Source: Amphritea sp. (GTDB taxonomy: Bacteria > Pseudomonadota > Gammaproteobacteria > Pseudomonadales > Nitrincolaceae). From it: a DNA stretch of 8,226 nucleotides. Below are positions 1 through 6,680 of the stretch, piece by piece. Position numbers and translations under genes: made by a program. The stretch is taken from positions 1-8,226 of the forward strand of contig JAIBDA010000052.1 of the NCBI GenBank assembly GCA_024679635.1. Direction: 5' to 3'. The notes below the pieces were generated by a model, which was not told where the DNA came from, did not search any database, and saw nothing but the letters and a program-made list of their open reading frames with translations. The first letter of the stretch is position 1. Each line of letters starts with the position of its first letter.

Positions 1-122
1 ACAACATCTGCAATCGATTCGATCTCCAACCAGCCCAAGCGGAGCACTCTGAATTGGTTTTAGTGGCCGCAGCCTATCTTGGCAAAGCCCGCCTGATCGA
101 TAATATGGTTGTCGATCTCTGA
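1..122 (+). CDS. panC: Pantoate--beta-alanine ligase (pantothenate synthetase), C-terminal end only
   Basis: Only the last 39 codons are present, ending in TGA at 120-122; the gene begins left of the window. The visible peptide ends with LVLVAAAYLGKARLIDNM, which matches the very conserved PanC terminus (E. coli PanC ends in a closely similar LVAAWLG.ARLIDN pattern). PanC is a cytosolic ATP-dependent ligase that joins pantoate and beta-alanine to make pantothenate, the precursor of coenzyme A. The nucleotide-binding HIGH-like and KMSKS motifs would lie outside the window, so catalytic integrity cannot be judged. A strong hairpin follows 8 bases after the stop. The family call is secure for so short a piece because of the LGxxRLIDN signature. 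Confidence 0.88.
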   Translation, partial: NICNRFDLQPAQAEHSELVLVAAAYLGKARLIDNMVVDL

Positions 123-130
123 TTCAAGTC

Positions 131-153
131 GCGATACCCCATAGGGGTATCGC
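131..153 (+). terminator. Hairpin after panC (U-tract lacking)
   Basis: GCGATACCCC (131-140) pairs perfectly over 10 bp with GGGGTATCGC (144-153), with a 3-base ATA loop. It begins 8 bases after the panC stop. No run of T follows (AGCCTCTC instead), so it is not a textbook intrinsic terminator. It may protect the mRNA 3' end or work together with Rho. Confidence 0.5.
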
Positions 154-245
154 AGCCTCTCAAGCACCTCCCCTGAACAGACTGGCGCATTCGCCCTTGG
201 TCGGCTTGGTTTTCTGTAACTCAGCTGCTAAATTCCCATCTCAGG

Positions 246-425
246 TGCAATTTTCTCACACAATGTAACCTGACAGTGCTATATCCCATTGCAGTTGCCT
301 TTTGACTATGCTGTACTGCATTGCACAAAAAAATATATTATTAAAAAAACAGCTGCAGAGTGTGCTATGTAGGCTACTGACAGGCCTGCCATCAATCCGT
401 CACAGGTCGTGACTACACTACTGCA
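246..425. promoter_or_regulatory. TGCA cluster, candidate PhaR-type operator region
   Basis: TGCA occurs at 246-249, 290-293, 317-320, 322-325, 354-357 and 422-425. Two of these are inside CTGCAG palindromes (353-358 and 421-426), and two form TGCATTGCA (317-325). About 0.7 would be expected by chance in 180 bases. PhaR repressors of PHA-cycle genes have been reported to bind TGC-rich, TGCA-containing sites, and the gene downstream is PhaA-like. The site density is seen directly; the regulator is inferred. Confidence 0.4.
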
Positions 426-452
426 GAATTCTCACAAGCAAGAGGAAATATC

Positions 453-1634
453 ATGCGTGATGTTGTTATTGTAGCTGCCGGACGTACGGCTGTAGGTAAT
501 TTTAATGGTTCACTGGCATCTGTTGCGGCCAGCGATCTTGGCGCTACGGTTATCAAAGGCCTGCTGGAGAAATCCGGGATTCAGGGCGATCAGGTTGACG
601 AAGTCATTCTTGGCCAGGTACTAACTGCAGGCTGTGGTCAAAATCCAGCTCGCCAGGCAACGATTAATGCTGGTCTTCCAGTTGAAGTATCCGCTATGAC
701 TATCAACAAGGTTTGCGGTTCTGGTCTGAAAGCGATTCAACTGGCAACTCAGGCGATCCGCTGCGGCGATGCTGACATAATCATTGCCGGTGGTCAGGAA
801 AACATGAGCATGTCTGCTCACGTTCTACCAAATTCTCGTAACGGCGCTCGCATGGGTGACTGGAAGATGGTCGACACCATGATCAAAGATGGTCTGTGGG
901 ATGCATTCAACGACTATCACATGGGCATCACCACTGAGAACATCGCTGCAAAATACGGATTCACCCGTGAAGAGCAGGATGCTTTCGCAGCAGCTTCTCA
1001 AAACAAAGCCGAAGCGGCTGTTACTGCTGGCAAGTTCAAAGATGAGATTATTCCGGTTGTTATCCCTAAGCGTCGCGGCGACGATATCGTATTCGATACC
1101 GATGAGCAGCCTCGTTTTGGTGCTACCGCTGAAGCACTGGGTAAACTGCGCCCAGCATTCAAGAAAGACGGTACCGTTACTGCAGGTAACTCTTCTACCA
1201 TTAATGATGGCGCGGCTGCTGTGATCGTCTGCTCTGCAGAAAAAGCGGCTGAGCTGGGTTTGCCAGTTCTAGCGACTATCAAAGCTTACGCATCTGCAGG
1301 TGTTGAACCATCTATCATGGGTACTGGCCCGATCTGTGCCACTCAGAAGGCACTGGAAAAAGCCGGCTGGGCTGTTGATGATCTGGATCTGGTTGAAGCT
1401 AACGAAGCATTTGCCGCTCAGGCGATGTCTGTCAACAAAGATCTGGGCTGGGATACTAACATCGTTAACGTTAACGGTGGCGCTATCGCTATGGGTCACC
1501 CAATCGGTGCTTCAGGCTGCCGCATCTTCGTTTCCCTGCTGCACGAGATGGCTCGTCGCGACGCTAAGAAAGGTCTGGCAACACTGTGTATCGGTGGCGG
1601 TATGGGTACTGCGCTGGCAATCGAACGTAGCTAA
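453..1634 (+). CDS. phaA: Acetyl-CoA C-acetyltransferase (beta-ketothiolase, PhaA type)
   Basis: A 393-residue biosynthetic thiolase that condenses two acetyl-CoA into acetoacetyl-CoA, or the reverse, in the cytosol. Length and sequence match PhaA/AtoB enzymes end to end. Cys88 in [10 protein letters not shown] is the nucleophile that becomes acetylated. His349 in GHPIGASG and Cys379 in CIGGGMG complete the catalytic set, and NEAFAAQ supplies the conserved Asn loop. Blocks such as [27 protein letters not shown] and [12 protein letters not shown] resemble Ralstonia PhaA more closely than E. coli AtoB. The ATG at 453 has AGAGGA six bases upstream. The gene is monocistronic: it has its own long leader region and a strong terminator 16 bases after the stop. 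Role in PHA synthesis rather than fatty-acid or ketone degradation is inferred, since no phaB or phaC is in view. Confidence 0.93.
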   Translation: MRDVVIVAAGRTAVGNFNGSLASVAASDLGATVIKGLLEKSGIQGDQVDEVILGQVLTAGCGQNPARQATINAGLPVEVSAMTINKVCGSGLKAIQLATQAIRCGDADIIIAGGQENMSMSAHVLPNSRNGARMGDWKMVDTMIKDGLWDAFNDYHMGITTENIAAKYGFTREEQDAFAAASQNKAEAAVTAGKFKDEIIPVVIPKRRGDDIVFDTDEQPRFGATAEALGKLRPAFKKDGTVTAGNSSTINDGAAAVIVCSAEKAAELGLPVLATIKAYASAGVEPSIMGTGPICATQKALEKAGWAVDDLDLVEANEAFAAQAMSVNKDLGWDTNIVNVNGGAIAMGHPIGASGCRIFVSLLHEMARRDAKKGLATLCIGGGMGTALAIERS

Positions 1635-1650
1635 GCTCAATACCTGAAAC

Positions 1651-1684
1651 AAAAAAAACCGCGGCATTGACCGCGGTTTTTTTT
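1651..1684. terminator. Bidirectional intrinsic terminator between convergent phaA and the PTPS gene
   Basis: Eight A followed by CCGCGG (1651-1664), loop CATTGA, then CCGCGG and eight T (1671-1684). The A-tract/T-tract symmetry makes it functional on both strands, serving phaA from the left and the minus-strand gene ending at 1705 from the right. Confidence 0.92.
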
Positions 1685-1704
1685 ATATTAAAAGAGCAGT
1701 GAAT

Positions 1705-2541
1705 TCAGGCGGTAGCAATGGCGCCTTTACCCACCCCTTCAAAAGCCCTCACCGTCACTTCACGATCGGGATATTCCGCCTTTACCTGCGCCGCCAGGTG
1801 ACAAGCTATCTGCTCTACCGTGGTTTCAGTTTCAATCAGATAGCAATGCTCAGCCGGCAGTCTGATTTCAAATTGCCCCTGTGGCGCATCATACTGATAA
1901 TGATGCTCTGCGGATGGCTCGGCCAGCAAGTGGTTTCGAGTGCCAATATAGATATCATGAAAGGTTTCTGCCCACTGCTGCTCTACACCGGTATCACGCG
2001 CTCCGTCGAGAAAGATCTCAATCCGCGAACGGTGACCATGAGCGATCCGCTGACAGTTACCGTCATGCTGATGCAAGCCGTGGCTATAGTGGTAAAAAGC
2101 ACCACTAATTGCCTCAGGCACGAAACTAATCTCCAACCCTTTCACTTCCTCGGGAAACAATTCCAGCAACTGCTCTTTACACCATGCAGCCAAACTGGTC
2201 TCGGTAACCTGCTCCAGATCCACCAGCACAATCGCCTGTTCAGGTGACCGGCAGAAGAACTCACCACCCTCCGGGTATTGCCAGTTAACAGTGGTTTCAC
2301 CACTCTTATGACTCGTCTGAAGATTCACCATGCCTGTTGGCACCACCAGCGCATGATCAATACAGTCATCAAACCACTGCTTCACGGCTTTTTTTACAAT
2401 TCCGAAATCACAGATCATCCCTTGATCATTCAAGCTACCATCCAGCACCAGCTGGACCAGCCAGGACTCACCCAGCAGGCCACGATGGGGATGCAGGTAA
2501 GAGAAATCAACGTTAGTCAGGTTATCTACAAAAAGCTTCAC
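1705..2541 (-). CDS. Tandem-domain 6-pyruvoyl-tetrahydropterin synthase / QueD-like protein
   Basis: A 278-residue protein, about twice the length of QueD (about 120). It contains two PTPS-type segments. Segment 1 (roughly 1-150) has GMICDFG (41-47), which matches the GMvxDF motif, and DH at 62-63, but GLLGESW replaces the zinc-binding HGH. It ends with PEAISGAFY, like the catalytic-Glu end of the family. Segment 2 (roughly 150-278) has HYSHGLHQH, Cys163 and HGH at 168-170, which supply the metal ligands and catalytic Cys, but lacks the DF/DH block. The two halves therefore look complementary. The family makes 6-carboxy-tetrahydropterin for queuosine or related pterins, but the exact reaction of the long form is not established here. 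The start is GTG at 2541; an in-frame TGA lies only three codons upstream, so no earlier start is possible. No good Shine-Dalgarno is visible before it. Confidence 0.75.
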   Translation of the reverse strand: MKLFVDNLTNVDFSYLHPHRGLLGESWLVQLVLDGSLNDQGMICDFGIVKKAVKQWFDDCIDHALVVPTGMVNLQTSHKSGETTVNWQYPEGGEFFCRSPEQAIVLVDLEQVTETSLAAWCKEQLLELFPEEVKGLEISFVPEAISGAFYHYSHGLHQHDGNCQRIAHGHRSRIEIFLDGARDTGVEQQWAETFHDIYIGTRNHLLAEPSAEHHYQYDAPQGQFEIRLPAEHCYLIETETTVEQIACHLAAQVKAEYPDREVTVRAFEGVGKGAIATA

Positions 2542-2611
2542 AGGCGGTCACACAGTTAATTACAGGGAGTGGATATCTAATCGGCGCTATATTAGCTGAT
2601 TACCGACTCTA

Positions 2612-2638
2612 TTGCATTCCAGCCGGTACCGGTATACT
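2612..2638 (+). promoter_or_regulatory. Candidate promoter for the rsuA operon
   Basis: TATACT at 2633-2638 is a 5/6 match to the -10 consensus and lies 32 bases before the rsuA ATG. TTGCAT at 2612-2617 is a weaker -35 with a short 15-bp spacer. The spacer contains the perfect 10-bp palindrome CCGGTACCGG (2623-2632), a possible operator. Confidence 0.4.
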
Positions 2639-2670
2639 AGCTCTTTTTCATAACAGGCAGATGAATTTCA

Positions 2671-3363
2671 ATGCGACTGGATAAATATCTGAGTCAGGCC
2701 ACCGGCTTACCCCGCAGTATTGTTAAACGACAGATTAAAAGCAGAAATGTCGAGGTAAACGGGCAGTTCGTTCAAGATCATGGCCACAAAGTACTTGCCG
2801 ATGACCAGGTGCTACTAGAAGGCCGTGAAATTCTAGCTCCCGGGCCTAAATATCTGATGTTGAATAAGCCACAAGGCACTGTCTGCGCCACAGAAGACAG
2901 CGAGCACCCAACAGTTATCGATCTGCTTGAACTTGAAACCATTCGGGACCTGCACCCGGCTGGCCGGTTGGATATCGACACCACAGGACTGGTACTGATC
3001 ACCAATGATGGTCAGTGGTCACATCGGGTTACTTCACCGAAACATCGTTGTGACAAAGTCTATCTGGTCACCACCGCAGAGCCTATCACAGAGAATTACC
3101 CTGAGCAGTTTGCCAATGGCATCGAACTGCACAACGAAGATAAGCCAACCCTGCCTGCCGTACTGGAAATCTTGTCAGAAACCAGTGCCCGGGTGACCCT
3201 GCAAGAGGGCCGCTATCATCAGGTTAAACGGATGTTTGCTGCACTGGGTAATAAAGTTATCGGACTGCACAGAGATCAGGTGGGTGAAATAGCCCTTGAT
3301 GAAGCATTGGCACCTGGCGAGTTTCGTTTTCTAACCGATCAGGAGGTCGCTTCAGTCAAATGA
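2671..3363 (+). CDS. rsuA: 16S rRNA pseudouridine(516) synthase RsuA
   Basis: A 230-residue cytosolic enzyme that isomerises uridine 516 of 16S rRNA during 30S assembly. An S4-like RNA-binding region covers about 1-50 (MRLDKYL...VNG). The catalytic domain follows, with the nucleophile Asp101 in AGRLDIDTTGLVL (Asp102 in E. coli RsuA). LMLNKPQG (62-69) and EGRYHQVKRMFAALG (179-193) are further family signatures. The length equals E. coli RsuA within one residue and the two align throughout. AGGCAG lies 10 bases before the ATG at 2671. An out-of-frame ATG at 2661 opens a 7-codon ORF that overlaps this start. The stop overlaps the next gene's start as ATGA, so the two are translationally coupled. 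Confidence 0.95.
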   Translation: MRLDKYLSQATGLPRSIVKRQIKSRNVEVNGQFVQDHGHKVLADDQVLLEGREILAPGPKYLMLNKPQGTVCATEDSEHPTVIDLLELETIRDLHPAGRLDIDTTGLVLITNDGQWSHRVTSPKHRCDKVYLVTTAEPITENYPEQFANGIELHNEDKPTLPAVLEILSETSARVTLQEGRYHQVKRMFAALGNKVIGLHRDQVGEIALDEALAPGEFRFLTDQEVASVK

Positions 3364-4403
3364 AAGATGCCGCATTTACACTATTGAAACCTGAGCTGGA
3401 AAACGCCTCAGGAACCGCTCTCTGGATTGCTGATGAAAATCTGCTTAATCAGATAAGCCAGGCGAATCCCGACGTTACCGTGATCACTAACCGTTTTGAT
3501 CTGTGCCAACAGCTTAATAACGCCAACTGGCAAGCGACCTTCTCTGATTTCGATTTTAGTGGCTATAGCGACCACAGTGTCGATAAGATGCTCTACCGGA
3601 TATCAAAAGAGAAGCCGGTGGTCCATCACGTTATCAATCAGGCTATCCGTATTCTCAAACCCGGTGGTCACCTCTGTATCTCAGGCCTGAAGAACGAGGG
3701 TATAAAAACCTATCTGGATAAGGCCAAGAAACTGTTTGCCGGAAACATTGAGATGGTAAAAGCCGATAAGAATACCTGGATGGGCATTCTCAGCTCACCA
3801 GGGCAAGCGGATACCGATCTACTCGAAGACCAGAGCTACACCGAACTGCGCGAGATCGATACCGATAACAATTTCAGCTACATTAGCAAACCCGGCGTCT
3901 ATGGCTGGAACAAAATTGATAAGGGCAGTGCTTACCTTATTGAGGAATTGAAACTCTTCCTTGATCGTTTACCCGCGCCTCCTGAATCAATACTGGATCT
4001 TGGCTGCGGTTACGGTTATCTATCACTGAACTGTTCGACCCTCGGCGCTAAAATCACCGCGACTGATAACAACGCAGCGGCACTGCATCTGTGCAAAGAA
4101 AATCTGGAGCGACAGGGAGTGGAAGCGGACGTCATCGCGGCAGACTGCGCAGAAGGGATCCTAAAACAGTTCCCACTGATTGTCTGCAATCCCCCGTTTC
4201 ACCAGGGTTTTAGTATCGATGGCGATATGACTGATCGATTTCTGAATGCAGCACGGCGTAGATTACAAGCCAATGGAATCGCCTGCTTTGTGGTTAACCT
4301 GCACATTCCTTTGGAACGCAAAGCCCTGAATCTATTCGGCAGCATTGAAACCATTGCCGCCAACGGTAGTTTTAAATTAGTACTACTCGCCCAGCCGCAT
4401 TAA
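3360..4403 (+). CDS. rRNA guanine-N2 methyltransferase, RsmC/RlmG-like
   Basis: A 347-residue class I SAM-dependent methyltransferase with the two-lobed build of RsmC (343 aa in E. coli) and RlmG (378 aa). The N-terminal half (1 to about 190) is a degenerate methyltransferase-like lobe with KPGG but no proper SAM motif. The C-terminal half is active-looking: motif I ILDLGCGYGYLS begins at residue 211, and the catalytic NPPF is at 277-280 (NPPFHQG). The ending GSFKLVLLA matches the RsmC/RlmG terminus. RsmC methylates G1207 of 16S rRNA and RlmG methylates G1835 of 23S rRNA. Length and pairing with rsuA favour RsmC, but I cannot separate them firmly. The start is the ATGA overlap with rsuA. AGGAGGT at 3341-3347 is 12 bases upstream, longer than ideal, which fits coupling. 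Confidence 0.8.
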   Translation: MKDAAFTLLKPELENASGTALWIADENLLNQISQANPDVTVITNRFDLCQQLNNANWQATFSDFDFSGYSDHSVDKMLYRISKEKPVVHHVINQAIRILKPGGHLCISGLKNEGIKTYLDKAKKLFAGNIEMVKADKNTWMGILSSPGQADTDLLEDQSYTELREIDTDNNFSYISKPGVYGWNKIDKGSAYLIEELKLFLDRLPAPPESILDLGCGYGYLSLNCSTLGAKITATDNNAAALHLCKENLERQGVEADVIAADCAEGILKQFPLIVCNPPFHQGFSIDGDMTDRFLNAARRRLQANGIACFVVNLHIPLERKALNLFGSIETIAANGSFKLVLLAQPH

Positions 4404-4425
4404 CATTATTTGATACGGAGCCTTT

Positions 4426-5109
4426 ATGGTCCCTTTATATCTGAAACAAACATGGTTCTTTTTCCGCGCTAACCTAATTCCGATTATGCGGATTCAACTG
4501 CCTTTCATCATTCTGATTACCCTCATAAGCATGAGTGCGATCCAATCGGTTGATCCCGAAAACCCGCAGATGAACAACTCATTGATGATGTTCTATCTGA
4601 CCAGCCTGATTTTTCTACCAATCTATGTCGGCGCGACCATCGCCTATCTTGAATCGGTGGTCAACGAACAACCCATCAGCACCACTGAAGCCCTGAAAAT
4701 TGGCCTCACCCGTTGGTGGCCACTACTGATTACAAAAATGCTGGGCGCGTTTGGCATTGTAATCGGCTTGTTTCTGTTTTTTATCCCCGGCATCTATGTA
4801 TTGGTTCGCTTAGCCTTTTCCGAATATCACAGTGTGATCGAAAAAGCAGGCCCAACAGAGGCACTGAAAAACAGTTGGGACGATACCTCCGAATTCTTTT
4901 GGCCACTGGTCAATGGTCTGGCGGTACTCTTTGTCATATTACTGGGTGGCAACCTGCTACTTGAAGCGTTACTGCAGCTCATGGGCATAGATTCGGTATT
5001 ACTCCGCAGCCTGCTGGATATCGTATTCGGCTTTCTCAACTGCCTCTACACGGTTTATGGCTTCCGACTTTATTGTGTAATGCGGGAAGGCCCAGCGGAG
5101 CAGGGCTAG
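4426..5109 (+). CDS. YciC-like (UPF0259-type) inner-membrane protein of unknown function
   Basis: A 227-residue, strongly hydrophobic protein with about five predicted membrane spans: roughly 20-40, 53-76, 101-128, 160-185 and 190-215. Polar, charged stretches (for example ESVVNEQPISTTEALKIG and KAGPTEALKNSWDD) separate them. The pattern of a repeated TEALK helix before a membrane pair recalls YciC-type proteins (E. coli YciC is 247 aa), whose biochemical role is not known. CGGAG lies about six bases before the ATG at 4426. It follows the methyltransferase stop by 22 bases, so it is probably the last gene of the rsuA operon. Its stop TAG (5107-5109) lies inside the first REP-like unit, so the last residues may have been set by that element. 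Membrane location is secure; family assignment is moderate. Confidence 0.6.
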   Translation: MVPLYLKQTWFFFRANLIPIMRIQLPFIILITLISMSAIQSVDPENPQMNNSLMMFYLTSLIFLPIYVGATIAYLESVVNEQPISTTEALKIGLTRWWPLLITKMLGAFGIVIGLFLFFIPGIYVLVRLAFSEYHSVIEKAGPTEALKNSWDDTSEFFWPLVNGLAVLFVILLGGNLLLEALLQLMGIDSVLLRSLLDIVFGFLNCLYTVYGFRLYCVMREGPAEQG

Positions 5110-5151
5110 ACCGCCGCTGCGCGGCCAGCTAGACGGCGCTTCGCGCCTTGC
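5105..5151 (+). repeat. Tandem pair of REP-like stem-loops (R1a, R1b)
   Basis: Unit 1 (5105-5127) is GCTAGAC followed by GCCGC-TGC-GCGGC; unit 2 (5128-5151) is GCTAGAC followed by GGCGC-TTC-GCGCC and TTG. Both share the foot and loop geometry but use different complementary stem sequences. Unit 1 carries the TAG stop of the YciC-like gene. Same family, opposite strand, as the repeats at 6034, 6681, 6884 and 7536. Confidence 0.7.
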
Positions 5152-5201
5152 GATGAGTTAGAACGGAAAACTACGTTCTCCTGCTAGAAAGAGCAAAAGA
5201 T

Positions 5202-5234
5202 AAAAGCCGTAGAGTTATTACCTACGGCTTTTTT
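5202..5234. terminator. Bidirectional intrinsic terminator
   Basis: AAAAGCCGTAG (5202-5212) pairs with CTACGGCTTTT (5222-5232) over 11 bp around a 9-base loop, followed by further T to 5234. It ends the rsuA operon on the plus strand. The A-rich left arm gives a U-tract for the convergent nuclease gene, whose stop is 8 bases away. Confidence 0.9.
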
Positions 5235-5242
5235 ATGACCAC

Positions 5243-5644
5243 TCAATCTATTGTATGAAGAGCTTTTAAGAACTGGGTCCGGCTATTCGCCTCAAAACGA
5301 ATATGCTCATCGTGATTTAAGGCTCGTTTTTTATCTGTGAATGCTGGAGCAACAACCCCCCATGTGGAGTTTCTAGCAAAATAAATCACATAATTTACAT
5401 TACTATCTTCCCACTTATTATCGACAATATGATCTTCGCCTGAGGCTTCTACTGTTTTTATTTGGATTCTATAGTAATTAGGCCCATCAGAAATAAGGAT
5501 GTCGGTTTGATGGCCATTATCCAGGATAGGGGTGAATACCTGCCAGCCATCGTACATAAGCCAGCTAATTGCCATACTTTCATAACTCATATTTTTAAGC
5601 GTTTGATGTGTGTGGGGCTTTGTTTGGGTTAATCTTCTTGGCAT
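5243..5644 (-). CDS. Small PD-(D/E)XK-type nuclease-like protein
   Basis: With ATG at 5644 this is 133 residues. Glu22 in YESMAISWL, Asp48 in GHQTDILI and Gln61-Ile-Lys63 in RIQIKTV form the E...D...QxK layout of the PD-(D/E)XK superfamily, nearest in style to short stand-alone PDDEXK endonucleases of the I-Ssp6803I type. DNA cleavage is inferred; substrate and partner are unknown. The frame is open to an ATG at 5680, but 5644 is preferred. GGAGAGGA is well placed before it, nothing is before 5680, and a minus-strand TATAAT (5694-5689) would start transcription at about 5682. Three 60-base lines inside the gene have 37-40% G+C, against 50% in a sampled line of the methyltransferase gene, which suggests recent acquisition. 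It stands alone, convergent with the rsuA operon. Confidence 0.65.
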   Translation of the reverse strand: MPRRLTQTKPHTHQTLKNMSYESMAISWLMYDGWQVFTPILDNGHQTDILISDGPNYYRIQIKTVEASGEDHIVDNKWEDSNVNYVIYFARNSTWGVVAPAFTDKKRALNHDEHIRFEANSRTQFLKALHTID

Positions 5645-5656
5645 AACATCCTCTCC
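5645..5656 (-). promoter_or_regulatory. Ribosome binding site deciding the start at 5644
   Basis: Read on the minus strand, GGAGAGGATGTT precedes ATG at 5644. The purine core GAGAGGA ends five bases from the start codon. The alternative ATG 36 bases upstream (5680) has no such site. Confidence 0.75.
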
Positions 5657-5688
5657 ATGATCAAACGGCGAAAGCCGCATAACGGCTC

Positions 5689-5694
5689 ATTATA
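5689..5694 (-). promoter_or_regulatory. -10 box (TATAAT) for the nuclease gene
   Basis: A perfect TATAAT lies on the minus strand at 5694-5689, giving a leader of roughly 38 bases to the ATG at 5644. I see no convincing -35 hexamer at 16-18 bp (about 5711-5718), so it may be weak or depend on an activator. Confidence 0.45.
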
Positions 5695-5699
5695 AAAAC

Positions 5700-6033
5700 C
5701 TTTTGCCTCTAATTCCCAGAATCTGAAACAGAGCATATAAGTATTGCCTATATCCATCAAAAGGATAGCTGGAGCATAGAGTACTGTTAAAAAATAATAG
5801 AAAACTACAGAAGCCGACTCCTTGCTTGAATCACACTCAGAGCATCATTCCATGCTCCATAAAACCAAAGGGGCCTTGCGCTGACATCTAACGGTTACGA
5901 GTAACCTCAAACTACTATCGTTGGGATTCGTACCTCTGCCCAACCTACCTCTGACAGTAGCTTTCAAGTTGTTCTGAACCGAGCTTACGACGCATGTTTT
6001 CACCCCCTTATTAAGAAGTTTTTTTCTAGTCAC
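5700..6033. other. Gene-poor stretch with several inverted repeats
   Basis: No recognisable protein is encoded. It holds GAGCAT/ATGCTC (5840-5857), GGTTA/TAACC (5893-5906), and a nested structure in which CTACT (5912-5916) pairs with AGTAG (5956-5960) outside GTTGGG (5920-5925) with CCCAAC (5939-5944). A 16-codon ORF with a strong ribosome binding site lies on the minus strand at 5995-5945. A 64-codon TTG-started frame at 6039-5845 looks like chance. Confidence 0.4.
5945..5995 (-). CDS. Possible 16-residue leader-type peptide
   Basis: ATG at 5995, stop TAG at 5947-5945, encoding MRRKLGSEQLESYCQR. It is listed because AGGGGGTGA, one mismatch from the ideal anti-16S complement AGGAGGTGA, sits four bases before the ATG. 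I do not recognise the peptide. It lies downstream of the thioredoxin gene and about 300 bases upstream of the nuclease gene on the same strand, and inverted repeats begin inside its 3' end. It could be a leader peptide, a remnant of a longer gene, or chance. Confidence 0.25.
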   Translation of the reverse strand: MRRKLGSEQLESYCQR

Positions 6034-6062
6034 GAGCAAGCGCGAAGCGCCTTTCTAGCTAC
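6034..6062 (-). repeat. REP-like stem-loop R2 at the 3' end of the thioredoxin gene
   Basis: On the minus strand it reads GTAG, CTAGAAA, then GGCGC-TTC-GCGCT (one G-U closing pair), then TGCTC. The TAG of GTAG (6061-6059) is the stop codon of the thioredoxin gene. It matches R4 (7536-7565) in order and wording apart from a one-base length difference. Confidence 0.7.
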
Positions 6063-6598
6063 TCGCGAAGCAGCTCCTGAATATCCTTTTCGATGGCCTC
6101 CGCCTGCCTCGATCCCGTATGCGTCTCACCTATATAAATAGACCTGACCTGGCCCTGTTTATCGATTAGATAGAAGGTTGGCCAGTATTTATTGCCCATC
6201 ATGTGCCAGTATGTAAAGTTATTATCCATCATGACCGGGTGATGCAACTCAAATTCATCAATCTTGGCTTTTACATTGGCCCTGACGCGCTCATGAGAGA
6301 ATTCCGGAGTATGTATACCAATCACCGTAAACGCTTCGCCAGCAAGCCCCTGCTCAAGCTCACGCATCCATGGAAAAGAGCGATAACAGTTCCAGCAATC
6401 AAAGGTCCAGAAGTCCAGCATCACCACTTTCCCCCTTAGTTCCTTTAAAGATAACGGCGGACTGTTCAACCAACTACCAGTATCAGTCTGAGTGAATTCA
6501 GGTGCGGACAGCGGGGTTCCCAGCTTCCCTGCGTGTACACTAAAGCTCAGCCCAAGACTCAGAAACAGCATCATAAAAGTTCGGATAACCCAGTTCAT
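6059..6598 (-). CDS. Periplasmic TlpA-like thioredoxin-family protein
   Basis: A 179-residue protein with an N-terminal signal peptide: positive start, hydrophobic core at about 4-20, cleavage likely after VHA at 23. A redoxin/thioredoxin fold follows. The redox motif is Cys68-Trp-Asn-Cys71 in DFWTFDCWNCYRSFPW, and the cis-proline loop is WPTF with Pro140. GIHTPEFSHER and GNKYWPTFYLIDKQG are typical of the C-terminal thioredoxin-like domain family found in DipZ and stand-alone TlpA-like proteins. It should act as a thiol-disulfide oxidoreductase outside the cytoplasm; the partner is unknown because no ccd or dsb gene is adjacent. GGGAGAGG sits about four bases before the ATG at 6598. The last codons and the TAG stop overlap the REP-like element R2. 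Confidence 0.82.
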   Translation of the reverse strand: MNWVIRTFMMLFLSLGLSFSVHAGKLGTPLSAPEFTQTDTGSWLNSPPLSLKELRGKVVMLDFWTFDCWNCYRSFPWMRELEQGLAGEAFTVIGIHTPEFSHERVRANVKAKIDEFELHHPVMMDNNFTYWHMMGNKYWPTFYLIDKQGQVRSIYIGETHTGSRQAEAIEKDIQELLRE

Positions 6599-6680
6599 AT
6601 ACCTCTCCCATTGCTTATTAAGACCCCCTCCATCACTCCAGGTTCATCTACACCCTGATTAAGAAAACTCCTTCTAACCA

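Larger units (their letters stand above)
123..452. other. 330-base intergenic regulatory region between panC and phaA
   Basis: No ORF of note lies here. It holds the panC hairpin at its left, six TGCA tetramers between 246 and 425, an AT-rich tract (327-349) containing the -10-like TATTAT at 336-341, and a Shine-Dalgarno AGAGGA at 441-446 for the next gene. I could not find a convincing -35 hexamer at 16-18 bp from that -10. TTGACT at 302-307 is a good hexamer but badly spaced from it. The region is long for a simple promoter, which fits regulated expression of the thiolase gene. Confidence 0.55.

Noticed and set aside
1699..2247. Plus-strand frames opposite the PTPS-like gene, including 2278-2559
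   Set aside because: Antisense shadows of a well-supported family protein, with no ribosome sites or recognisable domains.
5920..5944. GTTGGG...CCCAAC as an integron attC core pair
   Set aside because: attC has RYYYAAC on the left and GTTRRRY on the right; here the order is reversed on both strands. No integrase or cassette array is visible.
5925..5944. tRNA T-loop-like GGTACGAATCCC on the minus strand
   Set aside because: No T-stem pairing, no acceptor stem and no anticodon arm at the right distances.
5845..6039. 64-codon minus-strand frame started by TTG
   Set aside because: It begins inside repeat R2, has no ribosome binding site, and its composition looks like translated noncoding DNA.
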